NCBI GenBank assembly: GCA_009692555.1 | Contig: SHYY01000037.1 | Coordinates: 1 to 38,581 of the forward strand | DNA from: Myxococcales bacterium | Lineage (GTDB): Bacteria > Myxococcota_A > Polyangia > Palsa-1104 > SHYY01 | Direction of reading: 5' to 3' | Length of the DNA: 38,581 nt | Shown here: positions 26,663 to 35,312 of the stretch, piece after piece | How positions within the stretch are numbered: the stretch's first letter is position 1 | Layout: every line of letters starts with the position of its first letter | Program-made: the position numbers and the translations under genes | The notes under the pieces: model-generated | Database searches by the model: none | What the model was told of the DNA's origin: nothing | Seen by the model: the letters and a program-made list of their open reading frames with translations, nothing else

Positions 26663-27649
26663 TTAGGTCAGCGGGCGGAGCGCGCGGCGGGCCCGGAGGT
26701 GGGCCGATGCCTCGCGGACCGCCGCATCGAGCGGGGCGACGGCCTCTGCCAGCGCCAGTCGATCGAGCGCCACATCGTGCTCGCCTTCGGCGGCGAGGTG
26801 CTCGGCGGCGGCGCGCTGCAAGGCGACGAAGGCGGGGGCGGCGGCGAGCACCCGCGCGGCGATCGCATCGGCCTCGGGTGTCATCCCCGCGGCGCGCGCG
26901 CTCCTCGCCGCGTGGGCGAGAGCAAACGCCGACTCCTCCGGCTCGCGCTCGGCCTCGCCGGCGCTCTGGAAGGCCCGGCTCGCTGCGGCCTCGTCACCGG
27001 CGGAGCGCCGCAGCTTCCCGAGGGCGAACCACGCCCCCGCGGCGGACGGATCGAGCGCGACCGCCTCCTCGTAGGCCTGCGCCGCCGGCTCCAGCTGCCC
27101 CGCTTCCTCGAGCAGACGGGCGAGCTCCTCGCGCCATCCCGGCGAGTCGGGGTCGGCCCGGATCGCCGCCTCCGCGCGCTTGCGCTCGATGCGCGCCGCG
27201 AGATCGGCGCCCTCGAAGGCGTCCGCGCGGAACTCGCCCTCGCGGTCGTAGATCAGGCCCTCGCGGGCCATCAGCGCGTCCAGCCAGCGCTCGAACTCGC
27301 TCCCGAAGACGGTCCGCGCCTCGGTCTCGGCGTCGAGGAAGATCACCCGCCCGCGGGCATCGAAGCGCAGTCCGCCCGACGGCGTCTCGCCGAAGATCAC
27401 CTCGCCGCCATCGGAGGTCAGCCGGTCGAGCTCGGGGCGCGCACCGGCCACGCCGAACAGGGAGTAGTCGTCGTGGAACAGGAACGATCCGTTCCACTGG
27501 GCGAGGAACTCGCGAAACGACTCGGGCAGCGGGCAGCCAAGCCGCTCCTCCGCGAGGGCGATCGCCGCCGGGGTCGCGGCGGCGCCCAGGTCATGGACCC
27601 CCTCGGCGTAGCGACGCAGCGCGGTCCTGAACCGCTCGAAGAAGCGCAC
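26663..27649 (-). CDS. SUKH (SMI1/KNR4)-TPR protein
   Basis: 328 residues from a GTG; an in-frame TAG six bases upstream fixes this as the first possible start. Residues ~25-150 match the SMI1/KNR4 fold (AAIALAEERLGCPLPESFRE, then FLAQWNGSFLF). Residues ~165-320 are alpha-helical with TPR spacing (GQLEPAAQAYEEAVALDPSA). SUKH proteins are best known as toxin-immunity proteins but also occur as interaction modules. No toxin gene is adjacent. There is no good Shine-Dalgarno, because the inverted-repeat element at 27653 begins four bases upstream of the start. Confidence 0.75.
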   Translation of the reverse strand: MRFFERFRTALRRYAEGVHDLGAAATPAAIALAEERLGCPLPESFREFLAQWNGSFLFHDDYSLFGVAGARPELDRLTSDGGEVIFGETPSGGLRFDARGRVIFLDAETEARTVFGSEFERWLDALMAREGLIYDREGEFRADAFEGADLAARIERKRAEAAIRADPDSPGWREELARLLEEAGQLEPAAQAYEEAVALDPSAAGAWFALGKLRRSAGDEAAASRAFQSAGEAEREPEESAFALAHAARSARAAGMTPEADAIAARVLAAAPAFVALQRAAAEHLAAEGEHDVALDRLALAEAVAPLDAAVREASAHLRARRALRPLT

Positions 27650-27652
27650 CCG

Positions 27653-27854
27653 CTAGGAGCCTGTCGGGGCGATGCGCCCACTGCGGCAGTCGATACCTTC
27701 AGCCATGCTTCGTCGCTCCTCCTCGAATTGCAGAAAGCAGTCCGTCGTCGTCGCTCCTCACCTGGCCTCGGTCTCGGCTGCCTCGTCGGCTATGGCCGAC
27801 GTGCAGCAAGCTCGGAGAGCAACGCTACGGCGCCCCACCCCGACAGGCCCCCAG
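27653..27854. mobile_element. MITE-like element 1 with ~26-bp imperfect terminal inverted repeats
   Basis: The left end (27653-27678) and right end (27829-27854) are inverted copies; over the inner 20 bp 17 positions match, sharing GCCTGTCGGGG. Length ~202 bp, no transposase ORF. An internal GTCGGC-TATG-GCCGAC hairpin lies at 27785-27800. The outermost bases are CTAG on the left and CCAG on the right. Confidence 0.65.
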
Positions 27855-28033
27855 AACACCGAACGGTTTGAAACCCGGCTGCGGCGCAGCCCTGCGGGCA
27901 TCTCGCGGCGTACCTCCTCGCCGCTTCCCTCACCGTACAGACAGTACGCCTCGGTCGCGTCTCCGGGGGTGCGCCACGATCTGCTCCGCATGTCTGCGCC
28001 TCGCTTCGACTCTCAAGCCGTTCGGTGCTCTAG
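27851..28033. mobile_element. MITE-like element 2 with ~24-bp terminal inverted repeats
   Basis: The ends 27851-27874 and 28010-28033 are inverted copies sharing CACCGAACGG and most flanking bases. Length ~183 bp, no ORF. The left end overlaps the right end of element 1 at CCAG; the right end finishes in CTAG at the stop codon of the FHA/TPR gene. Confidence 0.65.
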
Positions 28034-29340
28034 TGCTTCTTGCAGGGCGTGTAGGTCTTGTCCTTGACCAGCTTCTTCTCCGCTTCTTTCAAGAGGGCCG
28101 AAGCGTCGGAGCCCGGCCTGGCGTCGGGGGGCGCCACGTCGTAGGCCTTGCAGATCGCCCAGGCGCAATCGGCGTACTTGCGCTGGCGGCACTGCGCGTC
28201 GCCGAACCCGACCAGCTTCTTCGATAGCTTGGTCCCGTTGGGCGCGCGGAACATGCTCTCGACCGGGATCTGGGCGAGGAAGCGCATCGCCGACTCGAAC
28301 GACGAGCGGTCGCCGAGGTCGGCCTTCACCGCCACCTGCCGGCCCAGCTTCTCGTGCTGCGGCTCGGCCTCCGCCAGCGACTTCAGCCGCCGCACCTCGC
28401 CGTTCGCCGGATCGATCTTGATCGCCGCCTCGAAGTCGGCCGCCGCGCCGTCGAACTTCTTGTCCGCCATCTTCTCCTTGCCCGCCTTGACCAGCGCCGC
28501 GGCCTGCTCCGCCATCAACGTGATCGCGTCCTTGCCGCCACCGCTCCCCTTGTGGAGGAAGAAGATCGCCGCGCCGACGCCGAGGCCGATCACCACCAGC
28601 GCCACGCCGCCCCACACCAGCCAGGTCCCCAGCGACGACGCGCGCCCACCGCCACCACCCGGCGACGCCTGGCTGCTGCGCGTGCCGCCCGACGACGCTC
28701 CTTCGACGCGAAAACCGAGCTCCCCGAAGCGCACCGTATCGCCGGGCCCTGCCGCGCCCTTGCCGACCTTGCGCCCGTTGACGAAGGTGCCGTTCGAGCT
28801 GCCGAGGTCCTCCAACTCGATCCGGCCCGCGCCCGCGCGCCGCAGCCGGCAGTGCTTGCGCGACAGCGAAGGATCGTCGAGCACCACGTCGTTGTCGACG
28901 GCGCGCCCGACGGTGAGATCCCCCGGCGGGATCTCGTAGATCCGCCCGTCGAAGGGACCGCCCTCGGCGATCAGCCGGATCACGTCGTCGGGATCGGCCA
29001 CCGGGGGCTGGCGCGCGGAGATCGGCGAGACCGCCTCGGTCATCGGTGGCGGCACCTCGAACTCGAGGTGGAACTCGGCGATGTCGACGCGCACGCCCGG
29101 CACCACCGCCGTCGGGCCGGCGATCCGCACGCCGTTGACGATCACCCCGTTGGCGCTGCCCTCGTCGACCACAAACGGCTGCGGGCCGTCCAGCACCAGC
29201 CGCGCATGGCGGCGCGAGACCGAGGCCGAGGGGAGCACCAATTGGCGGTCGGTGTCGCGACCGATGGTCAGCTCGCCGCCGTTGACCTCCAGCCGGGCGA
29301 TCTCCCGCCCGTCGCGGTCGAACGCTGTGACTCGCCACAT
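28030..29340 (-). CDS. Double FHA, transmembrane, TPR-like protein
   Basis: 436 residues from the ATG at 29340 (a GTG lies one codon earlier). FHA1 (~5-95: LTIGRDTD, SVSRRHAR, SANGVIVNG) and FHA2 (~120-210: LTVGRAVD, SLSRKHCR, SSNGTFVNG) are both intact. A Gly/Ser linker precedes a transmembrane helix (~240-262; LVWGGVALVVIGLGVGAAIF). The C-terminal extracytoplasmic part holds a TPR-like helical region (MADKKFDGAAADFEAAIKID) and Cys-containing segments (QCRQRKYADCAWAICKAYDV). It lies 46 bp after the FHA-ATPase gene on the same strand. Likely a membrane phospho-reader linking cytoplasmic signals to an envelope complex. Confidence 0.88.
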   Translation of the reverse strand: MWRVTAFDRDGREIARLEVNGGELTIGRDTDRQLVLPSASVSRRHARLVLDGPQPFVVDEGSANGVIVNGVRIAGPTAVVPGVRVDIAEFHLEFEVPPPMTEAVSPISARQPPVADPDDVIRLIAEGGPFDGRIYEIPPGDLTVGRAVDNDVVLDDPSLSRKHCRLRRAGAGRIELEDLGSSNGTFVNGRKVGKGAAGPGDTVRFGELGFRVEGASSGGTRSSQASPGGGGGRASSLGTWLVWGGVALVVIGLGVGAAIFFLHKGSGGGKDAITLMAEQAAALVKAGKEKMADKKFDGAAADFEAAIKIDPANGEVRRLKSLAEAEPQHEKLGRQVAVKADLGDRSSFESAMRFLAQIPVESMFRAPNGTKLSKKLVGFGDAQCRQRKYADCAWAICKAYDVAPPDARPGSDASALLKEAEKKLVKDKTYTPCKKH

Positions 29341-29386
29341 CACGCGGTGACCCTACGATCCCATCCCCGGACGGGGCACTGGTGCA

Positions 29387-31435
29387 CTAGACGCGGAACA
29401 GCGAGGGGGGCGCCCCCTCGGCGAAGTTGGGGACGTGACCGGTCGGGCCGAAGCCACCGTCCTCGCGCAGCACGAACACGTCGGTCAGCCCGGCCTCACC
29501 GGTGACCTCCGCGATCTGCGTCACCCGCCTCCCGCCGTCGCCGCCGCGCGCCACCTGGACGACGATGTGGATGCTGCGGCCCACGGCGTCGCGGAGAGCG
29601 CGCGCGTCGGGGGCGCCGCTGCCCAGCTGGCTGAGCGCCTCGAAGCGATTGAGCGCGTCGAAGGGGCTGGTCGCGAACAGCGCCGCCGCCACGCCGCCCA
29701 GGCCGGCCGCCGCCTCGAGGACCAGCAGCGCGTCGGCCCCGCGGACATCGCCCACCAGCAGCCGCTCGGGACGCAGCCGGACCGCCGCCGCCAGCGCCTC
29801 GCGCGGCCCGCCGCCCCGCGAGGTGAGCTGCACCCAGTGGCTCTGGCGGAGCTGCAGCTCCTCCGACTCCTCGACCGAGATCACCCGATCGCCGTCGGGG
29901 GCGGCGTTACCGAGCGCGCCGAGCAGCGTCGATCGCCCGCTCCCGGGCGCGCCGGCGACGAGGATGTTCCTGCGCTGCGCGATCGCCAGCGTGAGGAACT
30001 CCGCCATGCCCTGCGAGAGCATCCCGCGGATCGCCAGATCGGCGAGCGTGACCACCTCGCGGCGCGGCTTGCGGAGCGTCATCGTCGCGCCGTGCGCGGT
30101 CAGCGGCTCCACCGCCGCGGTGACCAGGGTGCCGTCAGGGAGCCGGGTCTCGATCAGCCCATGCTTCGCAGGATGGCCCACCGTCAGCCGATCGAGCACC
30201 TTGGCCACCGCCTCCGGCGACGAGAACCACTTGTCGGCGAGCGTCACCTGCCCGTCGCGGTCGACGAAGATCCGATCGTGCCTGGGCACCAGGATCTCGC
30301 GGACCGTGTCGTCGGCGAGCAGCTCTTCGATCGGCCCCAGGCCGAGCGTCTCGCCGACCACGTCCTTGGCCAGGGCATCGCGGTCGACCGGCGGCAGCGC
30401 GCCGTCGGCGTCGAGCCCCTCGACCAGCTCGTGCGCGGCCTGCTCCGCGCGCGCCCACAGCGCCGGGTCGGAGAACTGCTCGCGCTCGAGCGTGTCGAGG
30501 TTCAGCCGCGCCGCAAGGCGAGCCCCGAGCTGGCGCATCACCTCGCTCACCGGAAGACGGCGGTCCTCGTCGACCAGCGACGCCGCAGTGACCACCGCGG
30601 GACGGCGCGGCGGGGCGACGATTGCGGGAGCCGGAGCGGGCGCCACCGGGGTCGGCGGGCGGCGGGGCGGCGGGGCCTGCGGCTGCGGGGCCGCAGGGCG
30701 CGGTGCCGGCGGGTTGAGCGGAGCGGAGCGCTGCGGCGGCGCCGGAGCGGGGGCCGAAGGACGCGCGGGCAAAGGCGGCGCGTCGCCCTGCATCGTGGGC
30801 CGGGAATCGGACGCCGGGCGCGCTGGCGGCGGAGCGGGGGCCGCAGGACGGGCCAGCGCCGGCGGCGGTGCGATCGGACGCGGGCGCGCGGGCGGCGGGG
30901 GCGGCTCGGGCGGCGGCGGCTCGGGCTCATCGAACGGAGGCGGCGGCAGATCCGCCTCCGCGTCCTGGCCTCCCATCGGGTCCTGGGCGGGGCCGTCGTA
31001 ATCGTCCATCCCGCCGTCAGCCTGCGGCTGGGGCATCGGCGCGCTCGGCTTGCGGATCGGCGGCGGCGGCGGCATCGTCGAGCGGCGCTGCGGCTGCGGG
31101 CTCGGCGGGGCCGGGGGCGGCTCGTGGTCGGAGGCACCATCGCCGGCCTGGTCCTCGACGGAGATGATGAAGTCGCCGATGTAGACCTTGTCGCTCCCCT
31201 TGATCACGAGCGGGCTGGTGATCTTCCGCCCGTTGACATAGGTGCCGTTGGTGCTCTTCAGGTCGACGATGATGAACTTGCCGTCCTTCAGCACGATCCG
31301 GGAGTGACGCTTCGAGACGTTGCCCTTGGGGAGGATGATGTCGTTCCCCTGGACGCGGCCGATGGTCACCTCGGACTTGTCGAACTCGAGGCGCTTTTGC
31401 TCCCCGCCCTTCTCGTTGATCATGATCGCGAACAT
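29387..31435 (-). CDS. FHA-domain fused to CpaF/TadA-like secretion ATPase, probably degenerate
   Basis: 682 residues from the ATG at 31435 (MFAIMINEKGG). The FHA domain (1-95) is intact: VTIGRVQGND, NVSKRHSR, STNGTYVNG. A ~180-residue Pro/Ala-rich linker follows, then a CpaF-like domain (~285-660) with ELLADDTVREILV and GTLVTAAVEPL. The Walker A reads GAPGSGRST, with Arg501 in place of the catalytic Lys. Walker B reads LLVGDVRG (Asp for Glu), and the His-box position (normally HANSP) reads FATSP. Nucleotide hydrolysis is doubtful. CpaF-type ATPases normally drive Tad pili or type II/IV secretion; no pilus genes are in the window. Confidence 0.88.
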   Translation of the reverse strand: MFAIMINEKGGEQKRLEFDKSEVTIGRVQGNDIILPKGNVSKRHSRIVLKDGKFIIVDLKSTNGTYVNGRKITSPLVIKGSDKVYIGDFIISVEDQAGDGASDHEPPPAPPSPQPQRRSTMPPPPPIRKPSAPMPQPQADGGMDDYDGPAQDPMGGQDAEADLPPPPFDEPEPPPPEPPPPPARPRPIAPPPALARPAAPAPPPARPASDSRPTMQGDAPPLPARPSAPAPAPPQRSAPLNPPAPRPAAPQPQAPPPRRPPTPVAPAPAPAIVAPPRRPAVVTAASLVDEDRRLPVSEVMRQLGARLAARLNLDTLEREQFSDPALWARAEQAAHELVEGLDADGALPPVDRDALAKDVVGETLGLGPIEELLADDTVREILVPRHDRIFVDRDGQVTLADKWFSSPEAVAKVLDRLTVGHPAKHGLIETRLPDGTLVTAAVEPLTAHGATMTLRKPRREVVTLADLAIRGMLSQGMAEFLTLAIAQRRNILVAGAPGSGRSTLLGALGNAAPDGDRVISVEESEELQLRQSHWVQLTSRGGGPREALAAAVRLRPERLLVGDVRGADALLVLEAAAGLGGVAAALFATSPFDALNRFEALSQLGSGAPDARALRDAVGRSIHIVVQVARGGDGGRRVTQIAEVTGEAGLTDVFVLREDGGFGPTGHVPNFAEGAPPSLFRV

Positions 31436-31542
31436 TTCTGCTCGTCTCCTTGCTAGATGGGTCCAGCGATCGGGCGGCGCGCCTGGCCGGTCAGCGGGTA
31501 GCGGCGCCGCAAGAGGGGTGGCCGGCGGGGCGAACCCGCGCA

Positions 31543-31572
31543 ACTCTACGAAAACCCCCGGGCAAGGGTCAA
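31543..31572 (-). promoter_or_regulatory. Possible promoter of the FHA-ATPase operon
   Basis: On the minus strand TTGACC (31572-31567), an 18-bp spacer and TAGAGT (31548-31543), ~108 bp before the ATG. It lies in the divergent gap shared with the subtilase gene (31436-31667). Confidence 0.4.
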
Positions 31573-31667
31573 GTATTATCCGGTCACCGAACGCACCTCG
31601 GGTTCGACGGATGTACGCCGTACTCCTTCCCCTGCCCCGAGGTTGCCTTTACTATGGTGTGGAATCG

Positions 31668-33161
31668 ATGGGCCGCCGTGTTCCGGGCTGGTTCTTGCTC
31701 GCGCTGGCGCTCTCCGCTCCGGCGAGGGCGGAGGTGCGGGGCGAGGAGTTCGTCCCCGGGCGGGTGATCGTCCGCTACCGGATCGGGGCAGCCCGCCCGT
31801 TCGTGACGCGGCTTCATCGGGTGGAGCGGGCGATCGCGCCGGACACGGAGCTTCTGCGCGCCGCCGATGACTCCGACGCCGCCGCGCTGGCGCTGGTGGC
31901 GCGGCTGTCGGCCGATCCCGCGGTCCTGTGGGCCGAGCGCGAGCACATCCGGCGGCGCAGCGGGATGGTCGTGGCGAATGATCCCTACTTCAAGTCGCAG
32001 TGGGCGCTCACCCTGGCGCGCATCCCTTGGGCGTGGAGCCGCACCGAGGGCTCGGAGGGCGTGACCGTGGCGATCCTCGACTCGGGGATCCGTCCCCACC
32101 CCGACCTCGAGCCGCGCTACCTCCCCGGCTACGACTTCGTCTCCAACCAGGACTTTGCAGGCGATGACAACGGGCGCGACGACGACCCGACCGATCCAGG
32201 CACGCCCGACGAGGCCTCGAGCGCGCTGCACGGGATGCACATCGCCGGGATCATCGGCGCCCACACCGACAACCACCTCGGGATCGCGGGGGTCGACTGG
32301 CGCTGCAAGATCCTCCCGGTGCGCGTGCTGGGGGTCGACCGCGGCAAGGGCACCGACAGTGACATCGCCGACGGGATCCGCTGGGCGGCCGGCATCCCGG
32401 TGGCGGGCGTGCCGCGGAATCCGAACCCGGCGCGGGTGATCAACCTGAGCTTCGGCGGGCGCGGCACGAAGGCGCCGCTGCTGCAGACGGCGATCGATCA
32501 GGCGCATCAGGTCGGGGCGATCATCGTCGCCGCCGCGGGCAACGACGGAGAGGACACCGCCGACTACGCGCCGGCCGCGCTGAACCACGTGATCGCCGTC
32601 GCTGCGTCCGACGACAGGGGCCAGCTGGCGTGGTACTCGAACCGCGGCGATCGGGTGGACCTGATGGCTCCGGGCGGCGATCTCAACCCCGGTCCGACCC
32701 ACGGCGTGCTCTCGACGATGTGGACGGTGAAGGACGGCTACACCTACGTGCCGCTCCACGGCACCTCACAATCGACGCCGCATGTGGCGGGCGTGGCAGC
32801 GCTGATGAAGGCGCTCGACCCGACGCTGAACGGCGACCGCGCCAAGGCGATCCTGGTCGGGACGGCCGATCCGGGACGGCGCTGCGAGGCGGGCTGCGGC
32901 GGCGGCCTTCTCGACGCGGACGCGGCGCTGGCGGCGGTGCAGCTCGGATGCGCCGACGGGCACTGCGCGCGCGTGAACGGGTTCGATGTGACGGGGGGCT
33001 GCGCGATCGGCGGGCGGGCGCCGCGGGGAGGAGGGTTCTTCTGGGGAATCGCGGTGCTGGGGTGGGCGTGGGCGCGCCACCGACGCGGATGTGGAGCGCG
33101 CGGTCGTTCGAGACCGGGAACGGGAGTTTTGCTCCTTTCAAGTCCTTTCCGACTGGGCTGA
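31668..33161 (+). CDS. Subtilisin-like serine protease with MYXO-CTERM-type C-terminus
   Basis: 497 residues. Signal peptide MGRRVPGWFLLALALSAPARA. A propeptide-like region lies at ~28-95. The S8 catalytic domain has Asp138 (VAILDSGIRPHPD), His188 (LHGMHIAGI), oxyanion Asn282 (AAAGNDGE) and Ser367 (HGTSQSTPHVAG). The C-terminus (VTGGCAIGG, then GGGFFWGIAVLGWAWARHRR) matches the Cys-transmembrane-Arg layout of MYXO-CTERM sorting signals, as seen in surface proteins of myxobacteria. After HRR, where such proteins normally end, the frame continues 24 more residues and overlaps FG-GAP sequence in another frame, as if the native stop had been removed by a deletion. Confidence 0.88.
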   Translation: MGRRVPGWFLLALALSAPARAEVRGEEFVPGRVIVRYRIGAARPFVTRLHRVERAIAPDTELLRAADDSDAAALALVARLSADPAVLWAEREHIRRRSGMVVANDPYFKSQWALTLARIPWAWSRTEGSEGVTVAILDSGIRPHPDLEPRYLPGYDFVSNQDFAGDDNGRDDDPTDPGTPDEASSALHGMHIAGIIGAHTDNHLGIAGVDWRCKILPVRVLGVDRGKGTDSDIADGIRWAAGIPVAGVPRNPNPARVINLSFGGRGTKAPLLQTAIDQAHQVGAIIVAAAGNDGEDTADYAPAALNHVIAVAASDDRGQLAWYSNRGDRVDLMAPGGDLNPGPTHGVLSTMWTVKDGYTYVPLHGTSQSTPHVAGVAALMKALDPTLNGDRAKAILVGTADPGRRCEAGCGGGLLDADAALAAVQLGCADGHCARVNGFDVTGGCAIGGRAPRGGGFFWGIAVLGWAWARHRRGCGARGRSRPGTGVLLLSSPFRLG

Positions 33162-34632
33162 CGGGGTCCAGCCAGTGGGTCGTGGCGGTCGATGTGGACG
33201 GCGACCACCTGCTCGATCTCGCCGCGAGCGCCAGCGGCGGGGGGAGCATCGCGGTGCTGCCCGGAAAGGGAACCGGCTCGTTCGGGCCGCCGATCCTGAC
33301 GAAAGCCGGGCAGTACGTCGGCAGCTTCGGGGTCGGAGACTTCGATCACGATGGCAAGGTGGATCTCGCGGTGGACGACCAGGCTGTCTGTGCCCTGGGG
33401 ATCGCGATCCTGCGCGGGAAGGGCGACGGCACGTTCGCTGGCGCGACCCCCTATGTTTCCGGCGGAGGCACTGGCTACGACACGCCGGTTCTGGTCGCCG
33501 ATTGGACCCGCGATGGCCACCTCGACCTCCTGGTCGCGGCGTCGGCGGACGGCGCGGTCCAGGTGTTCCCAGGCGTCGGCGACGGAACGACATCGCCGCG
33601 GCATCCCTGGATCTCTGCGGAAGCCGTCCGACGGGATCAGTCAGCGGCGACTTCAATCTCGACGGAAAGATCGATCTGGCGGTGACCGACGAGAACGCCA
33701 CCTTCCCGGTCGCGATCCTGTTGAACAAGGGGAAGGCGCTGTTCGCCTACGCCGGGTCCTACCCGTCGCTTTCCATCGAGGCGGACCCGCCCCATACCCT
33801 CTCCGGAGATTTCAATCTGGACGGTGCGCTCGATCTCCTGTTCACCGGCAGCGACCGGATCAACCAGCTTCACGGCCTCTATTTTCTCGCCGGAAAGGGC
33901 AACGGGACCTTCGTCGCCAAGCCGTCCAGCGCTCTTCCCTATGCCGTGGGCTCAGCCAGCGCTGACATCGATGGTGACGGCAAGCTCGACCTCGCCCTCT
34001 CCCTCGCGAATGACCCCGCCGTCCGGGTCCTCTTCGGAAACGGGGACGGCTCTTTCCCGACCTCGATTTCCACGTTCGCCGGAAAGGATCTGTGGGTCTC
34101 GGTAGCGCGCGATCTCAACGGAGACGGCAAGGCCGACGTTGTGATGGGGGGGACTTTTGGGCAGCCCACGCTGCAGATACTGCTCTCGACGGGCAGGAGC
34201 CCGATGAAGCCGGCCGGCGCGTATGCTCTGCCGGGCGCTCCCCTGTCGATCACAACCCTGGATGCCGAGGGCGATGGCAAGCAGGACCTGGTCGCGGCTC
34301 TGGGCTTTTTCGACCAGGGCGTGAGCTTCCTGAGGGGCAAGGGGGATGGCACCTTTTTCGCGGCGGGAGCCGCGCTGCCGGGGTGCGCCTCCACTGTCGT
34401 GGCGGGCGACTTCACCGGGGACGGCAAGCCCGACCTGGCGGTTCTCTGCGGCCATGTGAACCTGCTGGTCGGCAAGGGCAACGGCACCTTCGAGCTGCCC
34501 AGCGTCGGGTACGCGGCCGGCCTGAGGGTGAGCCGGATGACTGGCGCGGAGTACAACGGAGACGGCAAGCTGGATCTCGTAGTGGACAACGAGGATGCGG
34601 TGGTCACGCTGCTCCTCAACAACGGGAAATAG
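33089..34632 (+). pseudogene. FG-GAP/VCBS beta-propeller gene, 5'-truncated and frameshifted
   Basis: Two frames are needed. From ATG 33089, frame 2 encodes three FG-GAP repeats (VDVDGDHLLDLAA, GDFDHDGKVDLAV, ADWTRDGHLDLLV). Near 33597 the reading moves to frame 1, which encodes seven more (GDFNLDGKIDLAV through AEYNGDGKLDLVV) to the TAG at 34630-34632. Adding one base in the CGCCGCGG stretch would restore a continuous GTTSPAASLDLCGSRPTGS. The product has no signal peptide and begins inside a repeat, so the 5' end is also missing. FG-GAP repeats form calcium-binding propellers in surface proteins. A sequencing error at the GC-rich site is possible, but would not explain the missing 5' end. 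Confidence 0.75.
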
Positions 34633-34671
34633 GGACCGTGCCACCCGCCGCCAACCCGCCGCCTCCCAGGT

Positions 34672-34700
34672 TTGACCCGCCCTGCCCCATCCGCTATAAG
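34672..34700 (+). promoter_or_regulatory. Strong sigma-70-type promoter of the ferredoxin operon
   Basis: TTGACC (34672-34677), a 17-bp spacer and TATAAG (34695-34700), 36 bp before the TTG start; GGAGG (34727-34731) serves as ribosome binding site. The best promoter match in the window. Confidence 0.7.
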
Positions 34701-34736
34701 TCGCTGGCCGATCCCACCCGCCGCGCGGAGGCGAAC

Positions 34737-35312
34737 TTGCCGAAGGTCATGTTCCTGAACGAGCTCGTCACCGTCGAGGCCAAGGTCGGCCAGACGCTGC
34801 TCGAGGTGGCCGACGAGAACGGCATCGAGCTGTTCCGCGGGATCTGGCCGGGGCTGCACTGCGGCCGCGTCCTCGGGTGGTGCAACCGCTGCAAGCTGTG
34901 GGCGACCGGCGCCACCCCCGAGGCGTTGAACCCGCGCACCGGCAAGGAGAAGACCAGCCTTCGCCTGAACGGCGCGCTGCCGAAGGAGGGCACCATGCGG
35001 CTCGCCTGTCAGGCGGTGGTCAGCGGCGACGTCGAGGTGCGCACGCGCTCCGGGTTCATCCAGAAGCAGAGCCTGACCTGGGAGCCCGATCCGCGTCACT
35101 TCAAGTGGCAGGACCGCTGGGCGCACCGCAACGACGAGCCCGACCCCGACGAGAAGGCCGAGAAGGCCGCGAAGGCAAAGGCGGCCGCCCCCGCGAAGGC
35201 AGCCAAGGCCGCGCCCGCCGCGGCTCAGCCTGCCGAGGCTGCTCCCGCCGCGGCGCCAGCGACAGTGGCGGACGATGCCGGCGGAGGCGACACCGGCGGC
35301 ACCCCGGGATGA
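34737..35312 (+). CDS. 2Fe-2S ferredoxin-like protein with Ala/Lys-rich tail
   Basis: 191 residues from a TTG start with GGAGG five bases upstream, giving M(L)PKVMFLNELVTVEAKVGQ, the normal ferredoxin N-terminus. The cluster region reads HCGRVLGWCNRCKLW with a later Cys in MRLACQAVV: spacing C-x6-C-x2-C...C, longer than the usual x4 or x5. The last ~60 residues are acidic then Lys/Ala-rich and low in complexity. Electron carrier, cytoplasmic; the partner is unknown. It overlaps the ketoacyl synthase start by 4 bp, so the two proteins are made together. Confidence 0.8.
   Translation: MPKVMFLNELVTVEAKVGQTLLEVADENGIELFRGIWPGLHCGRVLGWCNRCKLWATGATPEALNPRTGKEKTSLRLNGALPKEGTMRLACQAVVSGDVEVRTRSGFIQKQSLTWEPDPRHFKWQDRWAHRNDEPDPDEKAEKAAKAKAAAPAKAAKAAPAAAQPAEAAPAAAPATVADDAGGGDTGGTPG

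Noticed and set aside
33580-33620. Programmed ribosomal frameshift in the FG-GAP gene
   Set aside because: No slippery heptamer is visible and a one-base loss explains the shift; the 5' truncation also argues for decay.
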